Positions 1-8,621 of a DNA stretch of 47,972 bases are shown here, piece after piece. Position 1 is the first letter of the stretch. Every line of letters begins with the position of its first letter. The stretch is taken from NCBI GenBank assembly GCA_035260545.1, contig DATFUZ010000067.1:1-47972 (forward strand), read 5' to 3'. The stretch comes from DATDDB01 sp035260545 (GTDB taxonomy: Bacteria > Pseudomonadota > Gammaproteobacteria > Burkholderiales > Gallionellaceae). The notes beneath the pieces are model-generated. The model saw only the letters and a list, made by a program, of their open reading frames with translations, searched no databases and was not told where the DNA came from. The position numbers and the translations under genes are program-made.

Positions 1-938
1 ACGATCCGGCCGAGATCGTCAAGATTGCGCGCAGCATTGGCTACCCGGTCATCATCAAGGCGGCCGGCGGCGGCGGCGGACGCGGTATGCGCGTGGTGCA
101 CACCGAGGCGGCGCTGCTCAACGCCGTGACCATGACCCGCACCGAAGCGCAGGCGGCCTTCAACAACCCGATGGTGTACATGGAGAAATTCCTGGAGAAC
201 CCGCGCCACATCGAGATCCAGGTGCTCGCTGATCAGCATGGCAACGCCGTCTATCTGGGTGAACGCGATTGTTCGATGCAGCGCCGCCACCAGAAGGTCA
301 TCGAGGAAGCGCCCGCACCCCTGCTCAACCCGCGCCTGCGCAACAAGATAGGCGAGCGCTGCGCCGAAGCCTGCCGCAAGATAGGCTACCGCGGCGCGGG
401 CACCTTCGAATTCCTGTACGAGAACGATGAGTTCTACTTCATCGAGATGAACACCCGCGTTCAGGTCGAGCACCCGGTGACCGAAATGATCACCGGCATC
501 GACATCGTGCAGCAGCAAATCCACATCGCGGCCGGCGAAAAGATGGCGGTCAAGCAGAAGGACGTGCATTTCCGCGGCCATGCCATCGAGTGCCGGATCA
601 ATGCCGAGCACCCGTACAAGTTCGTGCCCTCTCCCGGCCGCATTACCGCCTGGCACCCCCCCGGCGGGCCCGGCATCCGCGTCGATTCGCACGTCTACGC
701 CAACTACTTCGTGCCGCCCAACTACGACTCCATGATAGGCAAGGTCATCGCCTACGGCGACACCCGCGAACAGGCGATGGCGCGCATGCGCATCGCGCTG
801 TCTGAAATGGCGGTGGAGGGCATCGAAACCAACATCCCGCTGCACCAGGAACTGATGCTGGATGCGGCATTCAAGCGTGGCGGCACCAGCATCCATTATC
901 TGGAGCAGAAACTGGCCGAGCGCACCCTTGCCAAGTAA
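1..938 (+). CDS. accC: Biotin carboxylase subunit of acetyl-CoA carboxylase (5' part missing)
   Basis: This is the biotin carboxylase of acetyl-CoA carboxylase. It carboxylates biotin on AccB with ATP and bicarbonate, the first step of fatty-acid synthesis. The gene is open from the window edge, with the first full codon at base 3, leaving 311 residues of a family usually near 450. Visible are the ATP-grasp glycine-rich loop (IKAAGGGGGRGMR), the EEAPAPLL segment, and the active-site block FIEMNTRVQVEHPVTEM, all close to the E. coli enzyme. The C-terminal biotin carboxylase domain is complete to the TAA at 936-938. accB would be expected just upstream, outside the window. prmA follows 86 bp later, a common betaproteobacterial order. 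Confidence 0.97.
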   Translation, partial: DPAEIVKIARSIGYPVIIKAAGGGGGRGMRVVHTEAALLNAVTMTRTEAQAAFNNPMVYMEKFLENPRHIEIQVLADQHGNAVYLGERDCSMQRRHQKVIEEAPAPLLNPRLRNKIGERCAEACRKIGYRGAGTFEFLYENDEFYFIEMNTRVQVEHPVTEMITGIDIVQQQIHIAAGEKMAVKQKDVHFRGHAIECRINAEHPYKFVPSPGRITAWHPPGGPGIRVDSHVYANYFVPPNYDSMIGKVIAYGDTREQAMARMRIALSEMAVEGIETNIPLHQELMLDAAFKRGGTSIHYLEQKLAERTLAK

Positions 939-1024
939 ACGCAGCGGCATGGTGGCGCAAACGGATTCAGGCAGACCCGCGGCGGCGCCATGCCGCGCCT
1001 GCGCCGCACCCTAGGGGCGCCGCC

Positions 1025-1951
1025 ATGCCGAACGTAAACTGGCTGACGCTGATCGTCGAGGCCGATGCGGTCTATGCCGAAACCCTGAGCGATGCTCTGC
1101 TGGAACGGGGCGCGCTGTCGGTGGACGTGCAGGACGCCCAAGCCGGCACCGCCGACGAACGGCCCGTATTCGGCGAGCCCATCCCCGGGGGCGGCGCGCA
1201 GGAAAGCGGCCTGCCGCCGCCCGAACTGTGGGCCCGCAACATTGTCACGGCGCTGTTCCCCGGCGATGCCGATCCCGAGACGGCTCTCGGCCAGGCCGTG
1301 CAGGCCGTCGGCCTGGAGCGGACGCCCCCGCACCGCATCGAGTCCCTGGCTGACGACGACTGGGTGCGCCGCACCCAGTCGCAGTTCGAGCCCATCCGCA
1401 TTTCCGACCGGCTATGGATCGTTCCCACCTGGCACACGCCGTCCGATCCTACTGCGGTCAATATCGTGCTCGATCCGGGCCTGGCCTTCGGCACCGGCAG
1501 CCACCCGACCACGCAGCTTTGCCTGCGCTGGCTGGACGCAAACATCACGGGCGGCGAAAGCATCCTGGACTACGGCTGCGGCTCCGGCATCCTCGCCATC
1601 GCCGCCATGAAACTGGGCGCCGGTTCCGCCACCGGCGTAGACCTCGATCCGCAGGCGGTGCAGGCCAGCCGGGACAACGCCGCCGCCAACGATGTCGTTG
1701 CACACTTCTTCCTGCCTGACGATGCGCCCGGCGGCGAGGCGGACGTGGTCGTCGCCAACATCCTCACCAATCCGCTCCGCCTGCTGGCGCCCCTGCTCGC
1801 GTCGCACGCGCGCCGCGGCGGCCGTATCGTGCTCTCCGGCATCCTCGAGGCGCAGGCCGATGACATCCGCGAGATCTACGGCGAGTGGTTTGACTTCGAT
1901 CCGCCTAACGTGGAAGATGGCTGGGTCTGTCTGTCCGGTGTAAAGCGATAA
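1025..1951 (+). CDS. prmA: Ribosomal protein L11 methyltransferase
   Basis: PrmA trimethylates ribosomal protein L11 using S-adenosylmethionine. The 308 residues show the family landmarks: GLAFGTGSHPTT near 152-163, the SAM-binding loop LDYGCGSG near 181-188, an acidic VDLDP after it, and NILTNPL near 245, the counterpart of the catalytic NPP/NPL motif of class I methyltransferases. A Pro/Gly-rich stretch near residues 45-66 makes the N-terminal substrate-recognition domain slightly long; it is probably a surface loop. The ATG at 1025 fits the family start. The next gene begins 4 bp after the stop, so the two are probably cotranscribed. Confidence 0.96.
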   Translation: MPNVNWLTLIVEADAVYAETLSDALLERGALSVDVQDAQAGTADERPVFGEPIPGGGAQESGLPPPELWARNIVTALFPGDADPETALGQAVQAVGLERTPPHRIESLADDDWVRRTQSQFEPIRISDRLWIVPTWHTPSDPTAVNIVLDPGLAFGTGSHPTTQLCLRWLDANITGGESILDYGCGSGILAIAAMKLGAGSATGVDLDPQAVQASRDNAAANDVVAHFFLPDDAPGGEADVVVANILTNPLRLLAPLLASHARRGGRIVLSGILEAQADDIREIYGEWFDFDPPNVEDGWVCLSGVKR

Positions 1952-1955
1952 TCCG

Positions 1956-2726
1956 ATGACCACCACCACCCAGTGCCCCGTGTGCGGTACCCGGTTCAAG
2001 GCCACCCAGGCCCAGCTCGAGGCCTACCGGGGCATGGTGCGTTGCGGACATTGCCATGCCGCATTCAATGCGATCGAAAACCGCACCAGCATGGAGCCCA
2101 GCCCCCAGCTCGACCTGCCCATCGTGCTGGAGGACATGACTCCCCCCCAGCAGGAAGCAGTCATGGACATCACCGTCCCGCTGCGCAGTGAAATGGTGCC
2201 GGCCGCCGCAGACAAAGCGGAGGAGGATGCAGCAGAGGAAACGCCCGGCGAGCCGCGGGTGTGGCCCTGGGCGCTGGCCGGCCTGCTGGCCGGCGTGCTG
2301 GCCCTCGCGCAACTCGCCTATCTGTTCCGCACCGAACTGGCGGCGCACTTGCCCGGGCTGAAACCGGCGCTGGTCGCCGCCTGCGGTCCGCTGCATTGCA
2401 GCATACCGCTGCCGCGCAACATCGACCTGATGGCCATCGATGCCTCCAACATGGAAACCGATCCGGCCCAGCCCAGCATCATCACGCTCAGCGTGACCCT
2501 GCACAACCTGGCCCCTTACCCCCAGTCCTATCCTTACCTGGAGCTTACGCTCACCGACTTGAACGACATGCCGGTGGGCCGCCGCGTGTTCCGCCCGGAT
2601 GAATACCTGAAGAACCCGGGTGATGCCAAGACCGGCCTCGGCGGCAACCGCGACGCCAGCATCCGCCTCGCGATAGACGCCACCGGCCTCCATGCCGTCG
2701 GCTACCGCTTGTTCCTTTCCTATTGA
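1956..2726 (+). CDS. Zinc-ribbon, single-pass membrane protein (DUF3426 type)
   Basis: The product is a 256-residue membrane protein of unknown role. It starts with a zinc ribbon whose ligands are Cys7, Cys10, Cys30 and Cys33 (CPVC and CGHC, the MJ0042-type finger). An acidic, proline-containing linker follows, then one membrane helix near residues 103-124 and a C-terminal domain of about 130 residues matching the DUF3426 pattern (PYPQSYPYLELTLTDL, then RRVFRPDEYL). Topology is probably zinc ribbon in the cytoplasm and DUF3426 domain in the periplasm. Its place behind prmA is conserved in betaproteobacteria. The family is clear but no biochemical function can be assigned. Confidence 0.88.
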   Translation: MTTTTQCPVCGTRFKATQAQLEAYRGMVRCGHCHAAFNAIENRTSMEPSPQLDLPIVLEDMTPPQQEAVMDITVPLRSEMVPAAADKAEEDAAEETPGEPRVWPWALAGLLAGVLALAQLAYLFRTELAAHLPGLKPALVAACGPLHCSIPLPRNIDLMAIDASNMETDPAQPSIITLSVTLHNLAPYPQSYPYLELTLTDLNDMPVGRRVFRPDEYLKNPGDAKTGLGGNRDASIRLAIDATGLHAVGYRLFLSY

Positions 2727-2760
2727 GCCGGAGGCGCTTCCGCCGCCTGCCGAGTTCGGG

Positions 2761-2766
2761 TATAGT
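2761..2766 (+). promoter_or_regulatory. Candidate -10 box for the glycine riboswitch leader
   Basis: TATAGT matches the sigma-70 -10 consensus at 5 of 6 positions and lies 22 bp before the first riboswitch helix. No good -35 hexamer is seen 16-18 bp upstream, so this is a positional guess. Confidence 0.35.
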
Positions 2767-2784
2767 TCCGCCTGCCGACAAGAT

Positions 2785-2978
2785 CAACGGGAGAGCGTGC
2801 GTTTGACACCAGACGCACCGCCGAAGGCGCAAGTTACCCGCAACCGCTCAGGCCCACGAACTGTTGAATCTGGCAAATCTGGAGAGCGTCAATCCGGCGT
2901 CCATGGAAATGGGCGCCTTTGACCACCGAAGGGGCACACGGCTGGCGCCGCAATCTCTCAGGTACAAGGGACAGATGG
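2785..2978 (+). promoter_or_regulatory. Tandem glycine riboswitch (two aptamers)
   Basis: Two glycine aptamers lie in series. Aptamer I (about 2788-2865) opens with GGGAGAGCG, has the core GCCGAAGGCGCAA at 2820-2832, and closes with CTCAGGCCCACGAACTG. Aptamer II (about 2876-2977) opens with TGGAGAGCG, has ACCGAAGGGGCA near 2925-2936, and closes with CTCTCAGGTACAAGGGACAG. These blocks are the conserved elements of the glycine riboswitch family. The linker is short, as in other tandem forms. A perfect intrinsic terminator follows directly and gcvT comes next. The likely logic is the known ON type: glycine binding prevents termination and turns on glycine cleavage. Confidence 0.95.
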
Positions 2979-3010
2979 GGCGCAGCACCGCTGGGTGCTG
3001 CGCCTTTTTT
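2979..3010 (+). terminator. Riboswitch expression-platform terminator
   Basis: A perfect 11-bp stem (GGCGCAGCACC at 2979-2989 with its complement at 2994-3004) closes a GCTG loop and is followed by six T. It ends 18 bp before the gcvT start. It begins where aptamer II ends, so ligand-dependent competition with the aptamer closing helix is plausible. Confidence 0.93.
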
Positions 3011-3028
3011 ATTACGCGGAAAAACGAT

Positions 3029-4111
<1,083 letters not shown>

Positions 4112-4136
4112 CCCTATCGCAAAGGAATCCAGGAAA

Positions 4137-4526
4137 ATGAGCAACCCCACCGACCTCAAATACACCGCCTCCCACGAATGGGTCAAAGCCGAACCCGACG
4201 GCACTCTCAGCGTCGGCATAACCGACCATGCCCAGGAACTGCTGGGCGACATGGTGTTCGTGGAGTGCCCGGCGGCCGGCCGCGTGCTGAAGGCGGGCGA
4301 GGAATGCGCCGTGGTCGAATCGGTGAAGGCCGCAGCCGACGTGTATGCCCCCGTGGCCGGTACTGTGACTGCCGCCAACGCCGAACTCGATGGCGCTCCG
4401 CAAAAGCTTAATGAAGACCCCTATGGCGCGTGGATCTTCAGGATGAAGCCCGCCAACGCTGCCGACCTTGGTAACCTGATGGACGCGGCTGCCTATCAGG
4501 CGCACGTGGATTCGGAGTCGCACTAA
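4137..4526 (+). CDS. gcvH: Glycine cleavage system H protein (lipoyl carrier)
   Basis: GcvH carries the aminomethyl group between the P, T and L proteins on a lipoyl-lysine arm. The 129 residues match the family in length. The lipoylation site is Lys64 within VVESVKAAADVYAP. HEWV near residues 13-16 and the ITDHAQELLGDMVF block are also diagnostic. A good ribosome site (AAAGGA) precedes the ATG. The following 96-bp gap before gcvPA holds a strong G+C hairpin, so GcvH may be made in excess over the P subunit. Confidence 0.97.
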   Translation: MSNPTDLKYTASHEWVKAEPDGTLSVGITDHAQELLGDMVFVECPAAGRVLKAGEECAVVESVKAAADVYAPVAGTVTAANAELDGAPQKLNEDPYGAWIFRMKPANAADLGNLMDAAAYQAHVDSESH

Positions 4527-4562
4527 ACAACGAGCAGGCGGAAGGAAGCAGGGCCAGCCTGG

Positions 4563-4579
4563 GGCGCGCGCGGCGCGCC
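4563..4579 (+). repeat. Intercistronic hairpin between gcvH and gcvPA
   Basis: GGCGCGC and GCGCGCC form a perfect 7-bp stem with a GCG loop in the 96-bp gcvH-gcvPA spacer. A pyrimidine-rich run follows, without a clean T tract. It could protect the upstream mRNA end or cause partial termination; nothing else is recognised in the spacer. Confidence 0.5.
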
Positions 4580-4622
4580 ACCTTTCCCCCTCGCCCCTTG
4601 CCGCGCCTCAAAGGATTTACAT

Positions 4623-5978
4623 ATGCCTTTCATTCCCCACACCGAGTCCGACATTCGCGAGATGCTGGCCGCCATCGGCGCGCCTGACCTCGAAGCGCTG
4701 TTCGAGGAGATCCCCGCCGAGTTGCGCAGCGGCAAGCTCAGCGCCGTGCCGCCGGGCATGAACGAGATGCAGATCACACGGCTGATGAGCGAACGCGCAG
4801 CGCAGGATGCGCCGCTGCTGAATTTCATCGGCGCCGGCGCCTACGAGCATCACATCCCCGCAGCCGTGTGGAAGATTGCCAGCCGCGGCGAGTTCTATAC
4901 CGCCTACACGCCCTACCAGGCCGAGGCCAGCCAGGGCACGCTGCAGGTGCTCTATGAATACCAGACCATGATGGCCTCGCTCACCGGCATGGATGTCTCC
5001 AATGCCAGCCTGTACGACGGCGCCTCGGGACTGGCCGAGGCCATCCTGATGGCGGTCCGCTCCCACAAGACCTCGCACAAGATCCTCGTCCCCGCCACCG
5101 TCTCGCCGGTGTACCGCAGCGTCGCCCGGAGCATCGTAAGGCTGCAGGGGAACGAACTGGTGGAGATCCCGTTCGACCGCGCCACCGGCACCGTGGACAT
5201 GCAGGCGCTGGCCGCCCATGCGGGCAGCGACATCGCCGCGTTGGTCATCCCCCAGCCCAACTTTTTCGGCCAGCTCGAGGACGCGGACGCGCTCACCGAC
5301 TGGGCGCACGCACAGGGCGCGCTGGCCATCGGCCTGGTCAACCCCACCGCGCTGGCGCTGCTCAAGGCGCCGGGGCAGTGGGGCGCCAAGGGCGCCGACA
5401 TCGCCGTGGGCGACGGCCAGCCGCTGGGCTCCCCGCTATCCAGCGGCGGGCCACATTTCGGTTTCATCTGCTGCAAGCAGGCGCTGGTGCGCCAGATGCC
5501 GGGGCGCATCATCGGCCGCACTGTCGACCTCGACGGCAAGGTTGGCTATACGCTTACCCTGCAGGCACGCGAGCAGCACATCCGCCGCGCCAAGGCCACG
5601 TCCAACATCTGCTCTAATCAGGGGCTGATGGTGACCGCCGCGACCATCTACATGGCGCTGGTGGGCGAAGACGGGCTGCGCCGCGTCGCTGCTGCTTCTC
5701 ATGGCAACGCCTCCGCCCTGGCCGTGCAGGCGGCAGGCATACCGGGCGTGAAGTGCGCCTTCCATGGCGCGCATTTCCACGAAGTGGTGCTGCACCTGGA
5801 AAAGAACGTGGCCGCGGTGTTGGCGTCGATGCAGGCGCAGGGCATCCTTGGCGGCCATGACCTCTCCGCGCATTACCCGGAGTTGGGCCAAGTGCTGCTG
5901 GTCTGCGCCACCGAAACCAAAACCGAGGAAGACCTGGCGCGCTACACTGCGGCGCTGCGCCACGCTATCCACGGCTGA
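4623..5978 (+). CDS. gcvPA: Glycine decarboxylase P protein, subunit 1
   Basis: This is the N-terminal half of glycine decarboxylase, encoded separately as in organisms with a split GcvPA/GcvPB enzyme. The 451-residue length is normal for GcvPA. Features seen are the N-terminal block YIPHT-like FIPHTESDIREML, FIGAGAYEHHIPAAV, the YTPYQAEASQGTLQ segment, and TSNICSNQGLM near residue 330. The PLP-binding lysine of the enzyme lies in subunit 2, which is not next to this gene: a permease follows instead. The upstream AAAGGA is a good ribosome site. GcvPA alone is not expected to decarboxylate glycine, so gcvPB must be encoded elsewhere if the pathway works. Confidence 0.95.
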   Translation: MPFIPHTESDIREMLAAIGAPDLEALFEEIPAELRSGKLSAVPPGMNEMQITRLMSERAAQDAPLLNFIGAGAYEHHIPAAVWKIASRGEFYTAYTPYQAEASQGTLQVLYEYQTMMASLTGMDVSNASLYDGASGLAEAILMAVRSHKTSHKILVPATVSPVYRSVARSIVRLQGNELVEIPFDRATGTVDMQALAAHAGSDIAALVIPQPNFFGQLEDADALTDWAHAQGALAIGLVNPTALALLKAPGQWGAKGADIAVGDGQPLGSPLSSGGPHFGFICCKQALVRQMPGRIIGRTVDLDGKVGYTLTLQAREQHIRRAKATSNICSNQGLMVTAATIYMALVGEDGLRRVAAASHGNASALAVQAAGIPGVKCAFHGAHFHEVVLHLEKNVAAVLASMQAQGILGGHDLSAHYPELGQVLLVCATETKTEEDLARYTAALRHAIHG

Positions 5979-6001
5979 CGCGCGCCAAGGCAGACGAATC
6001 A

Positions 6002-6040
6002 CCCCCTATCGGGCATAATTGGGTAAAACCAATCAGGGGG
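6002..6040 (+). promoter_or_regulatory. Leader hairpin covering the permease ribosome site
   Basis: CCCCCT (6002-6007) can pair with AGGGGG (6035-6040), the Shine-Dalgarno of the permease, and an inner ATTGG/CCAAT stem (6018-6022 with 6029-6033) closes the structure. The ATG is 4 bp further on. CATAAT at 6014-6019 also resembles a -10 box; if that is the promoter, the left arm would not be transcribed, so the two readings exclude each other. Confidence 0.35.
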
Positions 6041-6044
6041 AACC

Positions 6045-7487
6045 ATGGCACTGTCTATTTTTCGCACCAAAGCCGTCGTCGACGACACAGGCGAGACCGG
6101 GGAACTCAAAAGAGTGCTCTCTGCGTTCGACCTCACCCTGCTGGGCATAGGCGCAATCATCGGCACGGGCATATTCGTGCTGACGGGGCATGCCGCGGCC
6201 GAGAAAGCCGGTCCCGCGGTGGTGCTGTCGTTTATTGTGGCGGGATTCGCATGCGCGTTCGCCGCGCTTGCGTACGCAGAAATGGCATCCGCCGTGGGCG
6301 GCTGCGGCAGCGCCTACGGATACGCCTACGTCGCCTTCGGCGAGGTGGTGGCGTGGATCATCGGCTGGATTCTGCTGCTGGAATACAGCGTTTCGGTTGC
6401 CGCCGTCGCCAACGGCTGGTCGGGGTATGTTAACGACTGGGTGAGCGCGATGGGCCTGCATTTGCCTGCTCTGATTACGCACGCGCCCCACCTGGTGCAC
6501 AACAGCATGGGCGAAGTCGTCAATACGGGTGGCATCGCAAATGTGCCTGCGATGGCCATCATCGTGGCGCTCATGGGCCTGCTCATCATTGGCGTCCGGC
6601 AGAGCGCCCAGCTCAACACCGGCATGGTGTTCATCAAGGTGCTCACCATCTGTATCTTCATCGGCGTGGCCTTGTTCAATGTGCAGCCGCAGAACTGGCA
6701 CCCATTCATCCCGTTCGGCTGGTTCGACCGGGCCGCGGACGGCTCGACCACCGGCGTGTTGGCAGGCGCGTCGTTTGTGTTCTTTGCCTACGTCGGCTTC
6801 GATGCGGTCTCCACCGCCGTGGAAGAGGCGAAGAATCCGCAACGGGATGTTCCGATAGGAATCATCGGCTCCCTCGTCTTCTGCACCATCATCTACATCG
6901 TGGTGTCGGGACTGCTGACCGGCATCGTGTCGTATAAACAGCTGGACGTGTCCTCGCCGGTCGCTTATGCGCTGATTCTGCGGGGATACACGTGGGCGTC
7001 GGCGCTGGTTTCCACCGGTGTCATTGCGGGTCTTACCACCGTGATGCTGGTACTGTACTATGGGCTGACGCGCATCATTCTGGCGATGGCGCGCGACGGT
7101 TTAATCTCACCCTTCCTGTCGAGGGTGGACGCGCGCCGCAAAACTCCGGTACGCGTCATCGTGATGACCGGCATCATCATGGCGCTGGGGGCAGGCATGG
7201 TGCCCCTGGAGGCGCTCGCCAACCTGGTCAGCATCGGCACGCTGGCCGCCTTTGTTGTCGTCTGCCTCGGGGTCATCGTGCTCCGCGTCCGCCAGCCGCA
7301 CCTGCACCGGCCGTTCAAGAATCCGCTGAATCCGCTGTTTCCCATTCTGGGCATGCTCTCATGCGCCGCGCTTATGGCATTTTTGCCCAGGGACACCTGG
7401 CAATGGTTTTCAGTCTGGGTCACCTTGGGCTTGATCGTCTACTTCACCTACTCCATCCGCCACAGCAAGCTCGCCAAGGGCGGGTAA
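6045..7487 (+). CDS. APC-family amino-acid permease
   Basis: This is a 480-residue inner-membrane transporter of the amino acid-polyamine-organocation superfamily, closest in pattern to the YfnA/cationic amino acid transporter group. About 12 membrane helices are visible. The first carries the hallmark LLGIGAIIGTGIF, the unwound substrate-binding segment. Another family block is FVFFAYVGFDAVSTAVEE near residues 243-260. Substrate cannot be read from sequence. Its position behind gcvPA makes glycine or another amino acid a guess only. It has its own strong ribosome site (AGGGGG) and possibly a separate promoter or leader hairpin. Confidence 0.9.
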   Translation: MALSIFRTKAVVDDTGETGELKRVLSAFDLTLLGIGAIIGTGIFVLTGHAAAEKAGPAVVLSFIVAGFACAFAALAYAEMASAVGGCGSAYGYAYVAFGEVVAWIIGWILLLEYSVSVAAVANGWSGYVNDWVSAMGLHLPALITHAPHLVHNSMGEVVNTGGIANVPAMAIIVALMGLLIIGVRQSAQLNTGMVFIKVLTICIFIGVALFNVQPQNWHPFIPFGWFDRAADGSTTGVLAGASFVFFAYVGFDAVSTAVEEAKNPQRDVPIGIIGSLVFCTIIYIVVSGLLTGIVSYKQLDVSSPVAYALILRGYTWASALVSTGVIAGLTTVMLVLYYGLTRIILAMARDGLISPFLSRVDARRKTPVRVIVMTGIIMALGAGMVPLEALANLVSIGTLAAFVVVCLGVIVLRVRQPHLHRPFKNPLNPLFPILGMLSCAALMAFLPRDTWQWFSVWVTLGLIVYFTYSIRHSKLAKGG

Positions 7488-7552
7488 GCTCCCCAGCGTG
7501 CACGGCGTACCCGGCCCGCATGAGGACCGGGTAACGGGGCCGGATAGTGCGG

Positions 7553-7558
7553 TAAAAT
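7553..7558 (+). promoter_or_regulatory. Candidate -10 box for the 2Fe-2S reductase gene
   Basis: TAAAAT lies with its last base 37 nt before the ATG at 7595, the same spacing as at three other genes in the window. No clear -35 hexamer is visible. An inverted repeat ACCCGG/CCGGGT (7509-7514 and 7527-7532) sits just upstream. Confidence 0.45.
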
Positions 7559-7594
7559 ACCCGTTTTGAGTCACCTGCAGGATAGACACAGATC

Positions 7595-8614
7595 ATGTCA
7601 TTTACCGTCACCATCAAGCCCAGCAATCACAGCTTCACCGTCGAACCGGATGAAACCATACTCGAGGCAGGCATCCGCCACGGCTACACCATGCCCTATA
7701 GCTGCCGCGACGGCGTGTGCGGCGCCTGCAAGGGCGACATCCTGGAAGGCGTGGTGGATTATGGCGAATACCAGCCGTTCGCGCTGACGCCGGCGGAAAA
7801 GGCGGCGGGCGGCGCCCTGTTCTGCAAGGCCAAGCCCCTGTCCGACCTCGTCATCGAGGGCCATGAAATCACCAGCGACAAGGAAATTCCGGTCAAGACC
7901 CTGCCCACGCGGGTGCAGAAAATGGTCAGGCTGACGGAAGACGTGATGGTGCTTTACCTCAAGCTTCCGGCCAATGAACGCCTGCAATTCCTCGCTGGCC
8001 AGTATGTCGACATTCAGCTCAAGGACGACAAGCCGCGCAGCTTCTCGCTGGCGAATGCGCCGCATGACGACGAATTTCTCGAGCTGCACATCCGCAACAT
8101 TCCCGGCGGCGCTTTTACCCGCCATGTCTTCAACGGAATGAAGGAGCGCGACATCCTGCGCATCAAGGGGCCGCTGGGCGGCTTTTACCTGCGCGAGGAC
8201 TCGGACAAGCCCATCCTGTTCGTGGCCAGCGGCACCGGCTTCGCGCCGGTCAAGGCCATCGTCGAGCACGCGCTGCAGATCGGCGTCACCCGCCCCATGC
8301 ACATCTACTGGGGCGTGCGTCGGCAATCGGACTTCTACATGCTGGACAAGGTGCAGGAATGGCAGGCAAAAGGCGTGAAATTCACCGCCGTGGTCTCTGA
8401 CGAGCCCTGGGCCGGGCGTAGCGGATTCGTGCATCAGGCCGTGCTGGAGGACTATGCCGACCTGTCGGGCTACCAGGTGTACGCCTGTGGCGCGCCGGTC
8501 GTGGTGGAGGCGGCGCACCGCGATTTCACCAGCCAGCGCGGCTTGCCGCAAGAGGAGTTCTTTTCCGACGCTTTTTCCTTTGCGCCCAAGAACGGAACGC
8601 CGGCGGCGGCCTGA
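7595..8614 (+). CDS. 2Fe-2S ferredoxin-domain NAD(P)H flavin reductase (AscD-like)
   Basis: This 339-residue soluble electron-transfer protein has two parts. An N-terminal plant-type ferredoxin domain has ligands Cys37, Cys42, Cys45 and Cys77. A ferredoxin-NADP reductase module carries the flavin motif RSFSLANAP near 149-157 and the nucleotide-binding FVASGTGFAPV near 208-218. The family is often named CDP-6-deoxy-delta-3,4-glucoseen reductase after AscD/E3, or resembles phenol and methane monooxygenase reductases. There is no dideoxysugar or oxygenase gene nearby, so the AscD name should not be taken as function. It is probably a single-gene unit, convergent with hemD 7 bp away. Confidence 0.85.
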   Translation: MSFTVTIKPSNHSFTVEPDETILEAGIRHGYTMPYSCRDGVCGACKGDILEGVVDYGEYQPFALTPAEKAAGGALFCKAKPLSDLVIEGHEITSDKEIPVKTLPTRVQKMVRLTEDVMVLYLKLPANERLQFLAGQYVDIQLKDDKPRSFSLANAPHDDEFLELHIRNIPGGAFTRHVFNGMKERDILRIKGPLGGFYLREDSDKPILFVASGTGFAPVKAIVEHALQIGVTRPMHIYWGVRRQSDFYMLDKVQEWQAKGVKFTAVVSDEPWAGRSGFVHQAVLEDYADLSGYQVYACGAPVVVEAAHRDFTSQRGLPQEEFFSDAFSFAPKNGTPAAA

Positions 8615-8621
8615 TGGCCGC

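Noticed and set aside
2692..2922. 76-codon open frame overlapping the end of the zinc-ribbon gene and the riboswitch
   Set aside because: It runs into conserved riboswitch helices and has no ribosome site, so it is considered non-coding.
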